A stretch of DNA of 64,000 nt. Origin: Ligilactobacillus aviarius subsp. aviarius DSM 20655 (lineage in GTDB: Bacteria; Bacillota; Bacilli; Lactobacillales; Lactobacillaceae). The notes beneath the pieces are model-generated. The model was not told where the DNA came from and did no database searches. It worked only from the letters and a program-made list of their open reading frames with translations. This document shows positions 27,202 through 36,330 of this stretch, in pieces. Each line of letters begins with the position of its first letter. Position 1 is the first letter of the stretch. A program made the translations under genes and the position numbers. Location of the stretch: the NCBI RefSeq assembly GCF_001436315.1, contig NZ_AYZA01000019.1, forward strand, positions 148,189-212,188. The letters are read 5' to 3'.

Positions 27202-28950
27202 ATGATTCGGATTTTAGCAAAATCGATTCGTGAAAATAAAAAGTACTCGATCATTGCACCAATTCTGGTATTTTATCAGGCAATGACGAACGTTGCGGTT
27301 CCATTTTTGATGGGTGATTTGATCGATAAGGGAATCATGAAGGGCAATCTAACTTACATCTGTCATCTTGGACTGGTGTTGTTGCTGCTTGCCCTGACGG
27401 GAATCATCACCGGAACAACTGCTAGCTGGCTTGCCGGAAGGGCAGCGGCTGGTTTTTCGAAGAATCTGCGGCATGATTTATTCGAACATATTCAGCAATT
27501 TTCATTTGAAAATATCGATAACTTTTCAAGTGCAAGTTTAGTAACGCGGCTGACAACCGATACCAACAACTTGCAGCAGGCGTACCAAGGAATGTTGCGG
27601 ATCGCCGTGCGGGCTCCATCCGTAATGATTTTTGCCTTCGTGATGGCTTTCGTTGTCAGTGCAAAGATGGCATTGATTTTCGTTGTTGTCATTCCAATTC
27701 TGACGCTTGGATTATTCGCAATTATTAAAAAGGCGCGGCCGTTATTTCATCAAGTTTTCCAACGTTACGATGTGTTAAACCAGGTCGTACGAGAAGACGT
27801 TCGGGGAATTCGGGTGGTTAAATCTTACGTTCGGCAAGAAACCGAAAAGCAGAAGTTCAATGATGCGGCTGATGGAATCTACGATGTTTTTTTGAAAGCT
27901 CAACGGACAATGGCCTTGAATGCACCGTTAATGCAGTTTGTCGTTAATGCAACGATGCTGCTTTTATGCTGGTTCGGCGCAAAATTGATCGTTGGTAATC
28001 AACTTCAGGACGGACAGCTGATCAGTATGTTTTCATATACCATGCAAATTTTGATGAGTTTAAACATGTTGTCAATGATCTTCAACCAATTATCAATGGC
28101 TGAAGCATCGGCATCGCGGATCGTCCGGGTTCTGAAAGCGCAACCGTCGATCGAATCACCTGCAAATGGTGTTCAAACCGTTAAGGATGGCACGGTTGAT
28201 TTTGATCACGTTAACTTCAGTTATGACCATGATCCGCAAAAGCTGCAGCTGCAGGATATTAACTTACACCTTAAAGCAGGCGAAACGCTGGGAATCATTG
28301 GAAAAACCGGTTCGGGAAAGTCAACTTTAGTTTCATTACTACCGCGATTATATGATGTAACTTCCGGTGAAGTTCAGCTTGGCGGAATCAACGTGCAGGA
28401 TTATGATTTGAAGACACTTCGGGACAATGTTTCCGTTGTATTGCAAAATAACGTTTTGTTCTCCGGTACCGTAAAGGATAATCTGCGGTGGGGTAATCCG
28501 CATGCAACGGATGAACAAATCGTTCAAGCATGCAAGTGGGCCCATGCCGATGAGTTTATTCAAAAGCTCCCGGATGGCTATGATACAATGCTGGAACAAA
28601 ACGGGACCAACGTTTCTGGCGGGCAAATGCAACGGTTATGTATTGCGCGGGCGTTGCTTAAAAATCCGCAAGTTTTGATTTTGGATGATTCGACAAGTGC
28701 GGTTGATACGAATACAGATGCGCAGATTCGGCAAGCCTTTCGTGACGAGCTGCCGCATATCACAAAGATTATTATTAGTCAGCGAATTTCATCGATTTCA
28801 GATGCTGATCAAATCATTGTGCTTGATCACGGGAAAATCACTGCCCAAGGAACGCATGCAGAACTGTTGAAATCAAGCAAACTTTACCATGACATTTATG
28901 AATCGCAAAATTATCAAGGAGGTGAGCACCATGGCGAAGCCAATTCGTAA
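27202..28950 (+). CDS. Heterodimeric ABC multidrug exporter subunit (degenerate site)
   Basis: A 582-residue half transporter: six membrane helices followed by an ATPase domain with Walker A GKTGSGKST, signature VSGGQMQRL and Walker B VLILDDSTSAVD. The residue after the Walker B Asp is Asp instead of the catalytic Glu, the mark of the degenerate-site subunit in heterodimeric exporters such as LmrCD, BmrCD and TM287/288. AAAGGAGC precedes the ATG. It overlaps the next gene, its partner, by 20 bases. Together they probably export hydrophobic drugs or lipids. Confidence 0.92.
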   Translation: MIRILAKSIRENKKYSIIAPILVFYQAMTNVAVPFLMGDLIDKGIMKGNLTYICHLGLVLLLLALTGIITGTTASWLAGRAAAGFSKNLRHDLFEHIQQFSFENIDNFSSASLVTRLTTDTNNLQQAYQGMLRIAVRAPSVMIFAFVMAFVVSAKMALIFVVVIPILTLGLFAIIKKARPLFHQVFQRYDVLNQVVREDVRGIRVVKSYVRQETEKQKFNDAADGIYDVFLKAQRTMALNAPLMQFVVNATMLLLCWFGAKLIVGNQLQDGQLISMFSYTMQILMSLNMLSMIFNQLSMAEASASRIVRVLKAQPSIESPANGVQTVKDGTVDFDHVNFSYDHDPQKLQLQDINLHLKAGETLGIIGKTGSGKSTLVSLLPRLYDVTSGEVQLGGINVQDYDLKTLRDNVSVVLQNNVLFSGTVKDNLRWGNPHATDEQIVQACKWAHADEFIQKLPDGYDTMLEQNGTNVSGGQMQRLCIARALLKNPQVLILDDSTSAVDTNTDAQIRQAFRDELPHITKIIISQRISSISDADQIIVLDHGKITAQGTHAELLKSSKLYHDIYESQNYQGGEHHGEANS

Positions 28951-30805
28951 ACGCGGAACGTTGAGGGAAAACTTGCCAACGTTGAAGCGGCTTTTAAAAT
29001 TGATTTTTACTTCGCACCCGGTGATTTTGCTGATGGCGTTTGTTGGAATCATTGTTAACGCTGCCGCCGGGGTATGGGGCTCACTGTTTTTACAACGGTT
29101 ATTCGACGATTACATCACACCGCTTGTCAAAAGTAGTAACCCGAATTTCATTCATTTGATCCATGCGTTGCTGATCATGGGCGGAATTTATCTGCTGGGC
29201 GTCTTGGCGGCCGCTTTATACACCCAACTGATGGCGGTTTTAGCGCAAAAGATTCAATTAAGTTTGCGGAAAGAAATGTTTGCCCACATGCAAACCTTAG
29301 CGATCAGCTATTTTGACCGTAATAATTTTGGCGATTTAATGAGCCGGTATACTAATGATATTGATGCGTTGTTGCAAATGATCATGCAAAGTTTCCCGCA
29401 ATTTGTCAGTGCGCTGTTCAACATCGTGTTTGTTACTGCCGGGATGCTTTATTTGAGTCCATTTTTGACGATCGTTTCATTCGTGATCTTTGCGATCAGT
29501 ATTGTTTTCTTAAACTTCTTAAGTAAGCGCAGTTCGAAATACTTCAATCAGCAGCAGGAAACCATTGGGGCGCTTGATGCTCAAATTGAAGAAATCCTGA
29601 ACGGCCAAAAAGTTGTCAAAGTCTTCTCGCATGAAAAGCAAGTTGAAGACCAGTTTAATAAGTTGAACGATGATTGGGCCGAAGCTTCTGGAAAAGCAAA
29701 TGGCTATGCAACAATGCTGTTCCCGTTTATGGGCAACTTAGGGACGATCTTATACGTCTTGATCGCAATCATTGGCGGTTTCTTGACGTTAAAGGGTTAT
29801 TCAGCTCTAACCTTGGGAACGATTGCGGCCTTCTTACAGCTTAGCCGATCATTCAGTCGACCAATTGCTCAGATTTCACAACAGTTGAACAACATTATTT
29901 TGGCGCTTGCCGGCGGAAAACGGATTTTTGAATTATTAGATGCGCGCCCGGAAGTCGATGATGGAACCGTTGACCTTGTGCGGGTGACCCGACGAAACGG
30001 CCAATTAGTTGAAACTACCGATTCAAGTCATGATGAATGGGCATGGAAAGATGGGACTAAGTACATTCCGTTACAAGGCAAAGTTGATTTTCAGCACGTT
30101 GATTTTGGCTATTTTAAGGATAAAACGATTTTGCATGACGTTAACTTAAAGGTCAAACCGGGACAAAAGGTTGCGCTGGTTGGTCCAACCGGAGCGGGTA
30201 AAACCACAATCACCAGCATGTTGAATCGGTTCTATGAAATCGATCAAGGACAGATCACCTACGATGGAATCAACATTCAGCGAATCAAGAAGGAAGCGTT
30301 GCGCCGTTCACTTGGAATCGTTTTGCAGCAAACCAACCTCTTTACGGGAACGGTCATGGAAAATATCCGTTACGGGCGGTTAGATGCAACCGATGATGAA
30401 GTCATGGCGGCCGCCAAACTGGCGAATGCCGATTCATTTATTCAAGAATTGCCGCACGGGTATCAAACCGTGATTACCGGCGATGGCTCAGATCTATCAC
30501 AGGGTCAACGACAAATGTTATCGATTGCACGGGCGGCCTTAGCTGATCCGCCAGTCATGATCCTTGACGAAGCCACTTCAAGTATCGATACCCAGACCGA
30601 ACGCAAGGTTCAAGGAGCAATGGATAACTTGATGAAGGGACGGACAAGCTTTGTAATCGCCCACCGCTTATCAACGATTTTTAACTCAGATTTGATTGTG
30701 GTTGTTGAAGATGGAAAGATCATTGAACAGGGCAGTCATGAAGAGTTGATTGCTCAACGCGGAAAATATTTCCAATTATATACTGGTGCGTTAACATTAG
30801 AATAG
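28931..30805 (+). CDS. Heterodimeric ABC multidrug exporter subunit (catalytic)
   Basis: The 624-residue partner subunit has an N-terminal extension, six membrane helices and an ATPase domain with Walker A GPTGAGKTT, signature LSQGQRQML and a canonical Walker B VMILDEATSSID. The catalytic Glu present here complements the degenerate first subunit. A 55-residue linker between membrane and ATPase domains (residues about 345-395, rich in charged residues) is characteristic of the LmrD/BmrD side. The ATG at 28931 follows AAGGAGGTG; an upstream ATG at 28889 lies within the first subunit and lacks a site. Confidence 0.92.
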   Translation: MAKPIRKRGTLRENLPTLKRLLKLIFTSHPVILLMAFVGIIVNAAAGVWGSLFLQRLFDDYITPLVKSSNPNFIHLIHALLIMGGIYLLGVLAAALYTQLMAVLAQKIQLSLRKEMFAHMQTLAISYFDRNNFGDLMSRYTNDIDALLQMIMQSFPQFVSALFNIVFVTAGMLYLSPFLTIVSFVIFAISIVFLNFLSKRSSKYFNQQQETIGALDAQIEEILNGQKVVKVFSHEKQVEDQFNKLNDDWAEASGKANGYATMLFPFMGNLGTILYVLIAIIGGFLTLKGYSALTLGTIAAFLQLSRSFSRPIAQISQQLNNIILALAGGKRIFELLDARPEVDDGTVDLVRVTRRNGQLVETTDSSHDEWAWKDGTKYIPLQGKVDFQHVDFGYFKDKTILHDVNLKVKPGQKVALVGPTGAGKTTITSMLNRFYEIDQGQITYDGINIQRIKKEALRRSLGIVLQQTNLFTGTVMENIRYGRLDATDDEVMAAAKLANADSFIQELPHGYQTVITGDGSDLSQGQRQMLSIARAALADPPVMILDEATSSIDTQTERKVQGAMDNLMKGRTSFVIAHRLSTIFNSDLIVVVEDGKIIEQGSHEELIAQRGKYFQLYTGALTLE

Positions 30806-30829
30806 ATGATTAGAAAGGGAGAATTGAAA

Positions 30830-32212
30830 ATGGCAGACTATCGAATTGAGGCTGATACGCTTGGTGATGTTAAGATTCCGCAAACGGCATTGTGGGGTCC
30901 GCAAACGGAACGGAGCCGGCATAACTTTCCAACAGGGGCTTTAATGCCGTTGGACGTGATCAAGGCAATGTTAAGCATCAAGAAAGCCGCCGCCTTGGCT
31001 AACCTTGAACAGGAAAATATTGAAAAAGAAAAGGCAGACCTAATCGTTAAGGCCGTAGATGCTTTACTGGCTCAAAATGATGATGAATTACGGCAGGAAT
31101 TTCCGCTTCACGTTTACCAAACGGGTTCCGGAACGCAAACAAACATGAACGTCAACGAGGTTGTAGCGCATAAAGCGGCTCAAATTGACGATTCAATTGA
31201 AATTTTACCCAACGATGATGTTAACCGCAGTCAAAGTTCAAATGACACGTTCCCAACCGCAATGAATATTGCAGCGCTTGAAAAGGTTAATGAGCTTGAA
31301 AAAGCTGCGCACCATTTGATCACGGTGTTGGACGAGAAGCAACGTGAATTTTGGGACGTTGTTAAAATTGGTCGGACGCACCTGCAAGACGCAACCCCGT
31401 TAACGTTTGGTCAGGAAGTCAGCGGCTGGAAGAGTATGGTTCAGCATGACGTTGACTACTTAGCTGAATTGAAACCAACCTTGAACGAATTGGCGATTGG
31501 CGGAACGGCGGTAGGGACCGGCTTGAATACCCCTGACGGATTTGCCGATCAAATTACCAAGCACCTAAATCAGATCTATGGCGGTCACTTAACGGCCAAG
31601 TCAAACAAGTTTTATGGATTAGCTGCTCATTCGGGACTTAACGTGGTTCATGGCGCAATTAAGACATTAGCCAGCGATCTATTGAAGATTGCAAATAATG
31701 TCCGTTTCCTCGCAAGCGGTCCACGTGCAGGTTACAATGAACTGAATATTCCAGCAAACGAACCGGGATCATCAATTATGCCCGGAAAGGTCAACCCAAC
31801 TCAAGCTGAAGCCATCACGATGGCAGCCGCGCGGGTCATGGGCAATGATACGACGATCACGATTGCCTGCTCGCAAGGTAACTTTGAAATGAACGTTTAT
31901 AAACCGATCTTGATTGCCGCATTCCTTGAATCATGTGAAATTCTTGCCGGAACGATTATGGGCTTTGCAGATAAGATGGTTGCCGGGTTAACGGTCAACC
32001 GGGAACGGATGCAAGCCTTAGTCGACAATTCATTGATGACTGTCACTGCATTATCACCGCATATCGGTTACCATGCAAGTGCTGAAATTGCCCAGATGGC
32101 GGAACGCGAAGGAACCACCTTGCGCGAAGCCGCATTGAAGTCTGGCAAAGTAACTGCTGAACAATTCGATCAGTGGGTTGATCCGTTAAAGATGACGAAT
32201 TATGATAAATAA
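30830..32212 (+). CDS. fumC: Fumarate hydratase, class II
   Basis: FumC interconverts fumarate and L-malate. The 460-residue protein has the full set of superfamily motifs: TGSGTQTNMNVNEV, NDDVNRSQSSNDTFPT, KIGRTHLQDATPLTFGQE, and the catalytic loop GSSIMPGKVNPTQAE with its Ser. In lactobacilli it is used in malate, aspartate or citrate to succinate routes. The ATG at 30830 lies nine bases after AAAGGGAG; an upstream ATG at 30806 has no site. It follows the ABC exporter by 24 bases and ends with its own terminator. Confidence 0.95.
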   Translation: MADYRIEADTLGDVKIPQTALWGPQTERSRHNFPTGALMPLDVIKAMLSIKKAAALANLEQENIEKEKADLIVKAVDALLAQNDDELRQEFPLHVYQTGSGTQTNMNVNEVVAHKAAQIDDSIEILPNDDVNRSQSSNDTFPTAMNIAALEKVNELEKAAHHLITVLDEKQREFWDVVKIGRTHLQDATPLTFGQEVSGWKSMVQHDVDYLAELKPTLNELAIGGTAVGTGLNTPDGFADQITKHLNQIYGGHLTAKSNKFYGLAAHSGLNVVHGAIKTLASDLLKIANNVRFLASGPRAGYNELNIPANEPGSSIMPGKVNPTQAEAITMAAARVMGNDTTITIACSQGNFEMNVYKPILIAAFLESCEILAGTIMGFADKMVAGLTVNRERMQALVDNSLMTVTALSPHIGYHASAEIAQMAEREGTTLREAALKSGKVTAEQFDQWVDPLKMTNYDK

Positions 32213-32226
32213 AAATTAATTGAATT

Positions 32227-32257
32227 AGGACCATTCTGAGAAGGATGGTTCTTTTTT
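32227..32257 (+). terminator. Terminator after fumC
   Basis: AGGACCATTC and GGATGGTTCT form a ten-base-pair stem with two wobble pairs, followed by six T. Confidence 0.85.
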
Positions 32258-32355
32258 GTTTTAATTTTGGGATAATATTTTTTAAGTCCAAAAATTTGAT
32301 TGCTATTTAAGATGATGAATTTTATCAATAATTATTAAAAAGCAAGATGATTTTG

Positions 32356-32383
32356 TTGATTAAATTTGATATTATATTATACA
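32356..32383 (+). promoter_or_regulatory. Possible promoter of the BI-1-like gene
   Basis: TTGATT and TATACA are spaced by 16 bases in the 220-base AT-rich gap. Further down, AAGGATATAAAAT is duplicated (32441-32453 and 32466-32478), the second copy forming the ribosome site and start codon. Confidence 0.4.
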
Positions 32384-32476
32384 TATTAAGTTAAAGCATT
32401 TAATTTAAATGAATCGGGTTTTTGATATAAAAAATCAATTAAGGATATAAAATAAAGAATTGGATAAGGATATAAA

Positions 32477-33183
32477 ATGGAACATAGTAGAAATTACATT
32501 TTGTCAGTGTATACTGTATTCATCATCGAATTGTTAACTTTAATTTGTTCAATGGCTTTTTGCGAAAGATTTTTAGGATTTAATACTCTATCAATAGGTG
32601 AACTTCAATCTAATAGAGATTCTATTTTAATTGTCGCTATTTTTTTATATTAATAGATTGCATAATTGAGTGGCGATGGATAGATAAAAATAAGGGTGGA
32701 ATCATTGTAATTTTGCTTTATATATTCACTATTTCATGTGAAAATTTAATTTATGGCATGATGGTAGCATGGTTAGATTGCATGTTTAAGGATGTCGGGT
32801 GGAATAATATAATTCAATACACTTTCTGGATCACCGTTGTGGTTTTTATAAGTATAACAATTTGGGGATTTTTAACAAAACGAAAAGACTATGATCATCC
32901 AATTTTAAATTATTGCTTTATTGGTTCAATCGTTGTGGGAATATTTAATATTTTTTGGGGCTGGAGTTGGCTTAATATTATATTGGATATTATTGATATA
33001 ATCATTGTTTCATTGTTTATATATTTTGATACGATTAAAATTAAACAACATGCGAGAAAAGTGATGACTTTTAGTAAAAGGGTTAAGTTTTTAAATATAC
33101 TAAAAGACGCTGGAAATATTTATTTAGATTTTCTAGTGATTTGGTCAAGTTTATTTGACTTAATGGCGGAATCTGAAGATTAA
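32477..33183 (+). pseudogene. Bax inhibitor-1/YccA-like membrane protein, frameshifted
   Basis: A first frame, ATG 32477 behind AAGGA, encodes 58 residues and ends at TAA 32651. The -1 frame is open from 32617 to the stop at 33181 and continues the protein without a gap (FILIDCIIEW and onward). The joined product of about 235 residues has about seven hydrophobic helices, and its end (SLFIYFDTIKIK and AGNIYLDFLVI) matches the C-terminal signature of BI-1/YccA proteins. The switch falls at TTTTTTA (32641-32647), in zero-frame register for -1 slippage; a lost T in the seven-T tract would have the same effect. Codon use is AT-rich with AGA for Arg, unlike the core genes, suggesting transfer. It could be a pseudogene, a phase-variable gene or a programmed frameshift. 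Confidence 0.7.
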
Positions 33184-33206
33184 CCTTTATGAAGGAGAAT
33201 GAATAG

Positions 33207-33299
33207 CTACCTATCGGATCAGTAGTCAAATTAAAAAGCTTTGATCTATTAGTGATGATTGTTCTGTTATGTATACCAACCGGAAAATTTAAACATTAA
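33207..33299 (+). pseudogene. DUF4176 remnant
   Basis: The frame reads LPIGSVVKLKSFDLLVMIV, which resembles the N-terminal LPIGSVV-LK----LMI of DUF4176 proteins, which are associated with type VII secretion loci in Firmicutes. The preceding codon is TAG. An AAGGAG and an ATG at 33199 lie in another frame that stops after eight codons, so the gene start is broken by a frameshift. After GKFKH the frame stops at TAA and the remaining half of the domain is not recognisable. Confidence 0.4.
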
Positions 33300-33482
33300 A
33301 TTAAAACAGGTTTTATTACAAATTGATAGTTCCATCTATTTATGATTTAATCTTTATAGCTTATATTGAGGATAGAACAGGCAGTTATCGCACCCGTGAG
33401 GTATCCAAAAAAGATGTGGGAAGGCCGTCCCACCAATGGATTGGTAATGAAGTCTAATTTTAATTAGTCTTCTTTTTAGTAT
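33300..33482. other. AT-rich gene-free stretch with a small hairpin
   Basis: No supported gene is seen between the DUF4176 remnant and the cfa terminator. The only structure is an inverted repeat GTGGGA-AGGCCG-TCCCAC at 33416-33433, without a T run. The stretch is probably decayed coding sequence. Confidence 0.5.
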
Positions 33483-33516
33483 AAAAAATGACAAGGTTCT
33501 TGACCTTGCCATTTTG
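33483..33516 (-). terminator. Terminator of cfa (minus strand)
   Basis: A hairpin with arms AAAATG-CAAGGT and ACCTTG-CATTTT (one mismatch). On the minus strand it is followed by a T run and lies just after the cfa stop. Confidence 0.8.
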
Positions 33517-33531
33517 TTATCTTTATTCAAT

Positions 33532-34704
33532 TTAGTTCATGTATTCGCGGGTCATTGGCATGTTGATTCCGCTTGGTCCCTTAGTTAATTGGAACTGCAT
33601 GACATCAATGTTGCCGGATTCAAATGAAGCGGCACATGCTTGCAGGTACAAATCCCACATCCGTGCGAACCGTTCGCCCATTTTCGCAACGATTTCTTCA
33701 CGGTGCGCGTTAAAGTTCTTGTCCCAGATTTCAAGCGTCTTTTGGTAATGCCGCCGCAAACTTTCAAGATCAGATAATTGAAGTTCAGCTTCGACAATGT
33801 TAGTCATGTTTTCAACCAATCCTGGAATGTAGCCGCCAGGGAAGATGTATTTATCAAGCCAGGCATTGGAAGCCCCGCCTTGTTGCCGCGTAATTCCATG
33901 GATCAAGGCAATCCCGTCATCTTTGAGGTACTTATTAATAATCTTAAAGTACCGTGGTAATTCATCATGGCCGACATGTTCGAACATGCCGACGCTTGTA
34001 ATGTAATCAAACGGTTCGTGTTTCAGTTCACGGTAGTCTTCAAGGATTACTTCAGCTTGACCTTCAAGTCCAAGTTCCTTGATTTGTTGGTTAACGTAGT
34101 TGTACTGTTCCTTACTCAAGGTAATTCCAGTAACTTTCAGGTTATATTCCTTGGCGGCCGTCAACATCAACGTTCCCCAGCCGCAACCAATATCAAGCAT
34201 TGTCTTGCCCGGTTGCGGATCGAGCTTCTTTAAAATGTGGTGAACCTTATTCATTTGTGCTTGTTCCAAGGTATCATCTGGATTTTCAAAGTAGGCACAT
34301 GAGTAAGTCATCGTTGAATCCAGCCATAACTTGTAAAAGTCATTTCCGATGTCGTAATGGCTTTGAATATCCGCCTTATTTTTGTTTTCAGAATGATCTT
34401 GGTGAGGGTGGTACTTTTTCAGTTTGGCACTGCGCAAAAAGCTGCCTTCTGAACGATATGCAGAGGCAATGATCTTCTGGATCGAGCCTTGGATATCAAT
34501 AATGCCATCCATATATGCTTCGCCAAGACAGACGGATGGATTCTTGATCAATTCCTTGACAGAGATATTATCGCGGAAGGTGATCACTGCTTCGGGAGTT
34601 CCTTCGCCACCGTATTGTTTGCTTGAACCATCGGCATAGTTGACCTTGACTGGAAAATCAAAGGAATGCTTCAAAATGGTTTTAAAAAGCATGCTATCAA
34701 GCAT
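33532..34704 (-). CDS. cfa: Cyclopropane-fatty-acyl-phospholipid synthase
   Basis: Cfa transfers a methylene group from S-adenosylmethionine to unsaturated fatty acids in membrane phospholipids, hardening the membrane against acid and other stress. The 390-residue protein has an N-terminal lipid-binding domain, the [18 protein letters not shown] segment, the SAM-binding [15 protein letters not shown] near residue 165-180, and the conserved GMFEHVG. A GGGGG site precedes the ATG. It is divergent from metK, which makes its methyl donor, and the two share a 250-base gap. Confidence 0.95.
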   Translation of the reverse strand: MLDSMLFKTILKHSFDFPVKVNYADGSSKQYGGEGTPEAVITFRDNISVKELIKNPSVCLGEAYMDGIIDIQGSIQKIIASAYRSEGSFLRSAKLKKYHPHQDHSENKNKADIQSHYDIGNDFYKLWLDSTMTYSCAYFENPDDTLEQAQMNKVHHILKKLDPQPGKTMLDIGCGWGTLMLTAAKEYNLKVTGITLSKEQYNYVNQQIKELGLEGQAEVILEDYRELKHEPFDYITSVGMFEHVGHDELPRYFKIINKYLKDDGIALIHGITRQQGGASNAWLDKYIFPGGYIPGLVENMTNIVEAELQLSDLESLRRHYQKTLEIWDKNFNAHREEIVAKMGERFARMWDLYLQACAASFESGNIDVMQFQLTKGPSGINMPMTREYMN

Positions 34705-34820
34705 ATAAATGCCCCCAATATATAATAATTAGCAATTATAGATATCAAATTATATCTAATTGTTTAAATTTTACCATTCCTGACATTTGGATACAAATAA
34801 ACCGTCACCGGATCTTCTTA

Positions 34821-34848
34821 TTGCGCGTTTCGTTAAAAATGATAGAAT
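34821..34848 (+). promoter_or_regulatory. Possible promoter of metK
   Basis: TTGCGC and TAGAAT are spaced by 16 bases and lie about 20 bases ahead of the SMK-box RNA. The match is moderate. Confidence 0.5.
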
Positions 34849-34867
34849 AGCATAGTACACTTAAATA

Positions 34868-34946
34868 GTTACAATTCATTCCCGATAGGATTCACATATG
34901 TGAAGATGCCTTGTAACCATTTAAAATTATTAATTCAAATGGGGGA
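34868..34946 (+). promoter_or_regulatory. SAM-III (SMK-box) riboswitch
   Basis: The leader shows the conserved layout of the SMK box: GTTACAA at 34868 pairs with TTGTAAC at 34911; between them lie TTCATTCCCGATAGG and GAAGATGCC, and the GGGGGA ribosome site of metK is at 34941. The CCC/GGGGG pairing hides the ribosome site when S-adenosylmethionine is bound, so metK is turned off by its own product at translation. The element is known from metK leaders of Lactobacillales. Confidence 0.92.
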
Positions 34947-34954
34947 CGTTTTTT

Positions 34955-36151
34955 ATGTCAGAAAAATACTTATTTACTTCAGAATCTGTATCTGAAGGGC
35001 ATCCAGATAAAATTGCTGACCAGATCAGCGATGCAATTTTGGATGCGGTCTTAAAGCAGGATCCACAAGCCCGGGCTGCGATCGAAACGACCGTTACAAC
35101 TGGATTAGTGGTTGTTGTCGGTGAAATGTCAACTTCCGCATACGTTGACATTCAAAAGATTGCCCGTCAAACGATCAATGATATTGGTTACGTTGACGGT
35201 AAGTTTGGGTTTGACGGTGATTCATGCGCAGTCTTAACGGCTATTGATGAACAATCACCTGATATTGCGCAGGGGGTTGATGAATCAATTGAACGGCGCG
35301 AAGGCGATCAAGACGAATTTGATGAGATCGGTGCCGGCGACCAAGGAATGATGTTTGGTTACGCCATTAACGAAACACCGGAGTTAATGCCAATGCCGTT
35401 AATGTTAAGCCACAAGTTGATGCGTAAACTTGCTGAAATCCGGAAGAACGGAATTTTAACTTACCTTGGACCGGATGCTAAAGCCCAAGTTACGATCGAA
35501 TACGATGAAAACCACAAGCCAAAGCGGGTTGACACGGTTGTTCTTTCAACCCAACACTTGGCTGATGCTTCACTTGAACAAATTCGGAAAGATGTTATTG
35601 AAAAGGTAATTAAGAAGGTTATTCCAGCTGACCTGTTGGATGACCAAACCAAGATCTACGTTAACCCAACTGGCCGGTTCGTAATTGGCGGCCCTCACGG
35701 GGACTCAGGATTAACTGGCCGGAAGATCATCGTTGATACGTATGGTGGGGCTGCTCACCACGGCGGCGGAGCCTTCTCTGGAAAAGACGCAACCAAGGTT
35801 GACCGTTCAGCAAGTTACGCTGCCCGGTATATTGCCAAAAATATCGTTGCTGCCGGTTTCGCCGATGAAGTTGAAATCCAACTTGCATACGCCATTGGAG
35901 TTGCGCGTCCGGTTTCAATTTCAGTCAACACCTTTGGCACTGGTAAAGTCAGTGAAGACAAGTTAGTGGCCGCAATTCGGAAAGTCTTTGACTTGCGTCC
36001 AGCCGGCATCATCAAGATGTTAGACTTGCGCCGGCCAATTTACAAGCAAACCGCTGCATACGGTGCATTCGGCCGTGATGATCTTGATCTTCCATGGGAA
36101 AAGACGGATAAGGTCGATGAATTAAAGAAAGTAATCGCTAACGAAAAATAA
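34955..36151 (+). CDS. metK: S-adenosylmethionine synthetase
   Basis: MetK makes S-adenosylmethionine from methionine and ATP. The 398-residue protein carries the N-terminal [21 protein letters not shown] region, the [12 protein letters not shown] motif near residue 128 and the phosphate-binding [16 protein letters not shown] near 260-280. Expression is under the SMK-box riboswitch. The product supplies Cfa, encoded divergently next to it. Confidence 0.97.
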   Translation: MSEKYLFTSESVSEGHPDKIADQISDAILDAVLKQDPQARAAIETTVTTGLVVVVGEMSTSAYVDIQKIARQTINDIGYVDGKFGFDGDSCAVLTAIDEQSPDIAQGVDESIERREGDQDEFDEIGAGDQGMMFGYAINETPELMPMPLMLSHKLMRKLAEIRKNGILTYLGPDAKAQVTIEYDENHKPKRVDTVVLSTQHLADASLEQIRKDVIEKVIKKVIPADLLDDQTKIYVNPTGRFVIGGPHGDSGLTGRKIIVDTYGGAAHHGGGAFSGKDATKVDRSASYAARYIAKNIVAAGFADEVEIQLAYAIGVARPVSISVNTFGTGKVSEDKLVAAIRKVFDLRPAGIIKMLDLRRPIYKQTAAYGAFGRDDLDLPWEKTDKVDELKKVIANEK

Positions 36152-36156
36152 TTAAT

Positions 36157-36185
36157 TTGACAATCACTCAAATGCCAAGTATACT
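36157..36185 (+). promoter_or_regulatory. Promoter of uracil permease leader
   Basis: TTGACA and TATACT are spaced by 17 bases, giving a near-consensus promoter upstream of the PyrR attenuator. Confidence 0.85.
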
Positions 36186-36194
36186 GAATGACAG

Positions 36195-36312
36195 TTTAAA
36201 AGAGTCCTTTAATTTGGTCCTGTGAGGCCACAAAAGACATTCGGGTTTATTTGAGAAAATCAAATTTGAAAATAGCTTTTGTGTATCACAGGGTATGCAA
36301 AGGCTATTTTTT
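36195..36312 (+). promoter_or_regulatory. PyrR-dependent attenuator
   Basis: GGTCCTGTGAGGCC at 36216-36229 fits the PyrR-binding loop consensus, flanked by arms that start AGTCC and end AAAGAC to form the anti-antiterminator hairpin. A terminator hairpin follows at 36269-36312. When UMP is high, PyrR binding would favour termination and lower uracil uptake. Confidence 0.85.
36269..36312 (+). terminator. Regulated terminator of the pyr leader
   Basis: AAATAGCTTTTG and CAAAGGCTATTT form a stem of about 12 base pairs followed by six T. Confidence 0.85.
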
Positions 36313-36330
36313 GTTAGGAGGAAGTTTTTG

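Noticed and set aside
33416-33433. Hairpin as a terminator or riboswitch
   Set aside because: There is no T run and no conserved motif; a short GC-rich palindrome can arise by chance.
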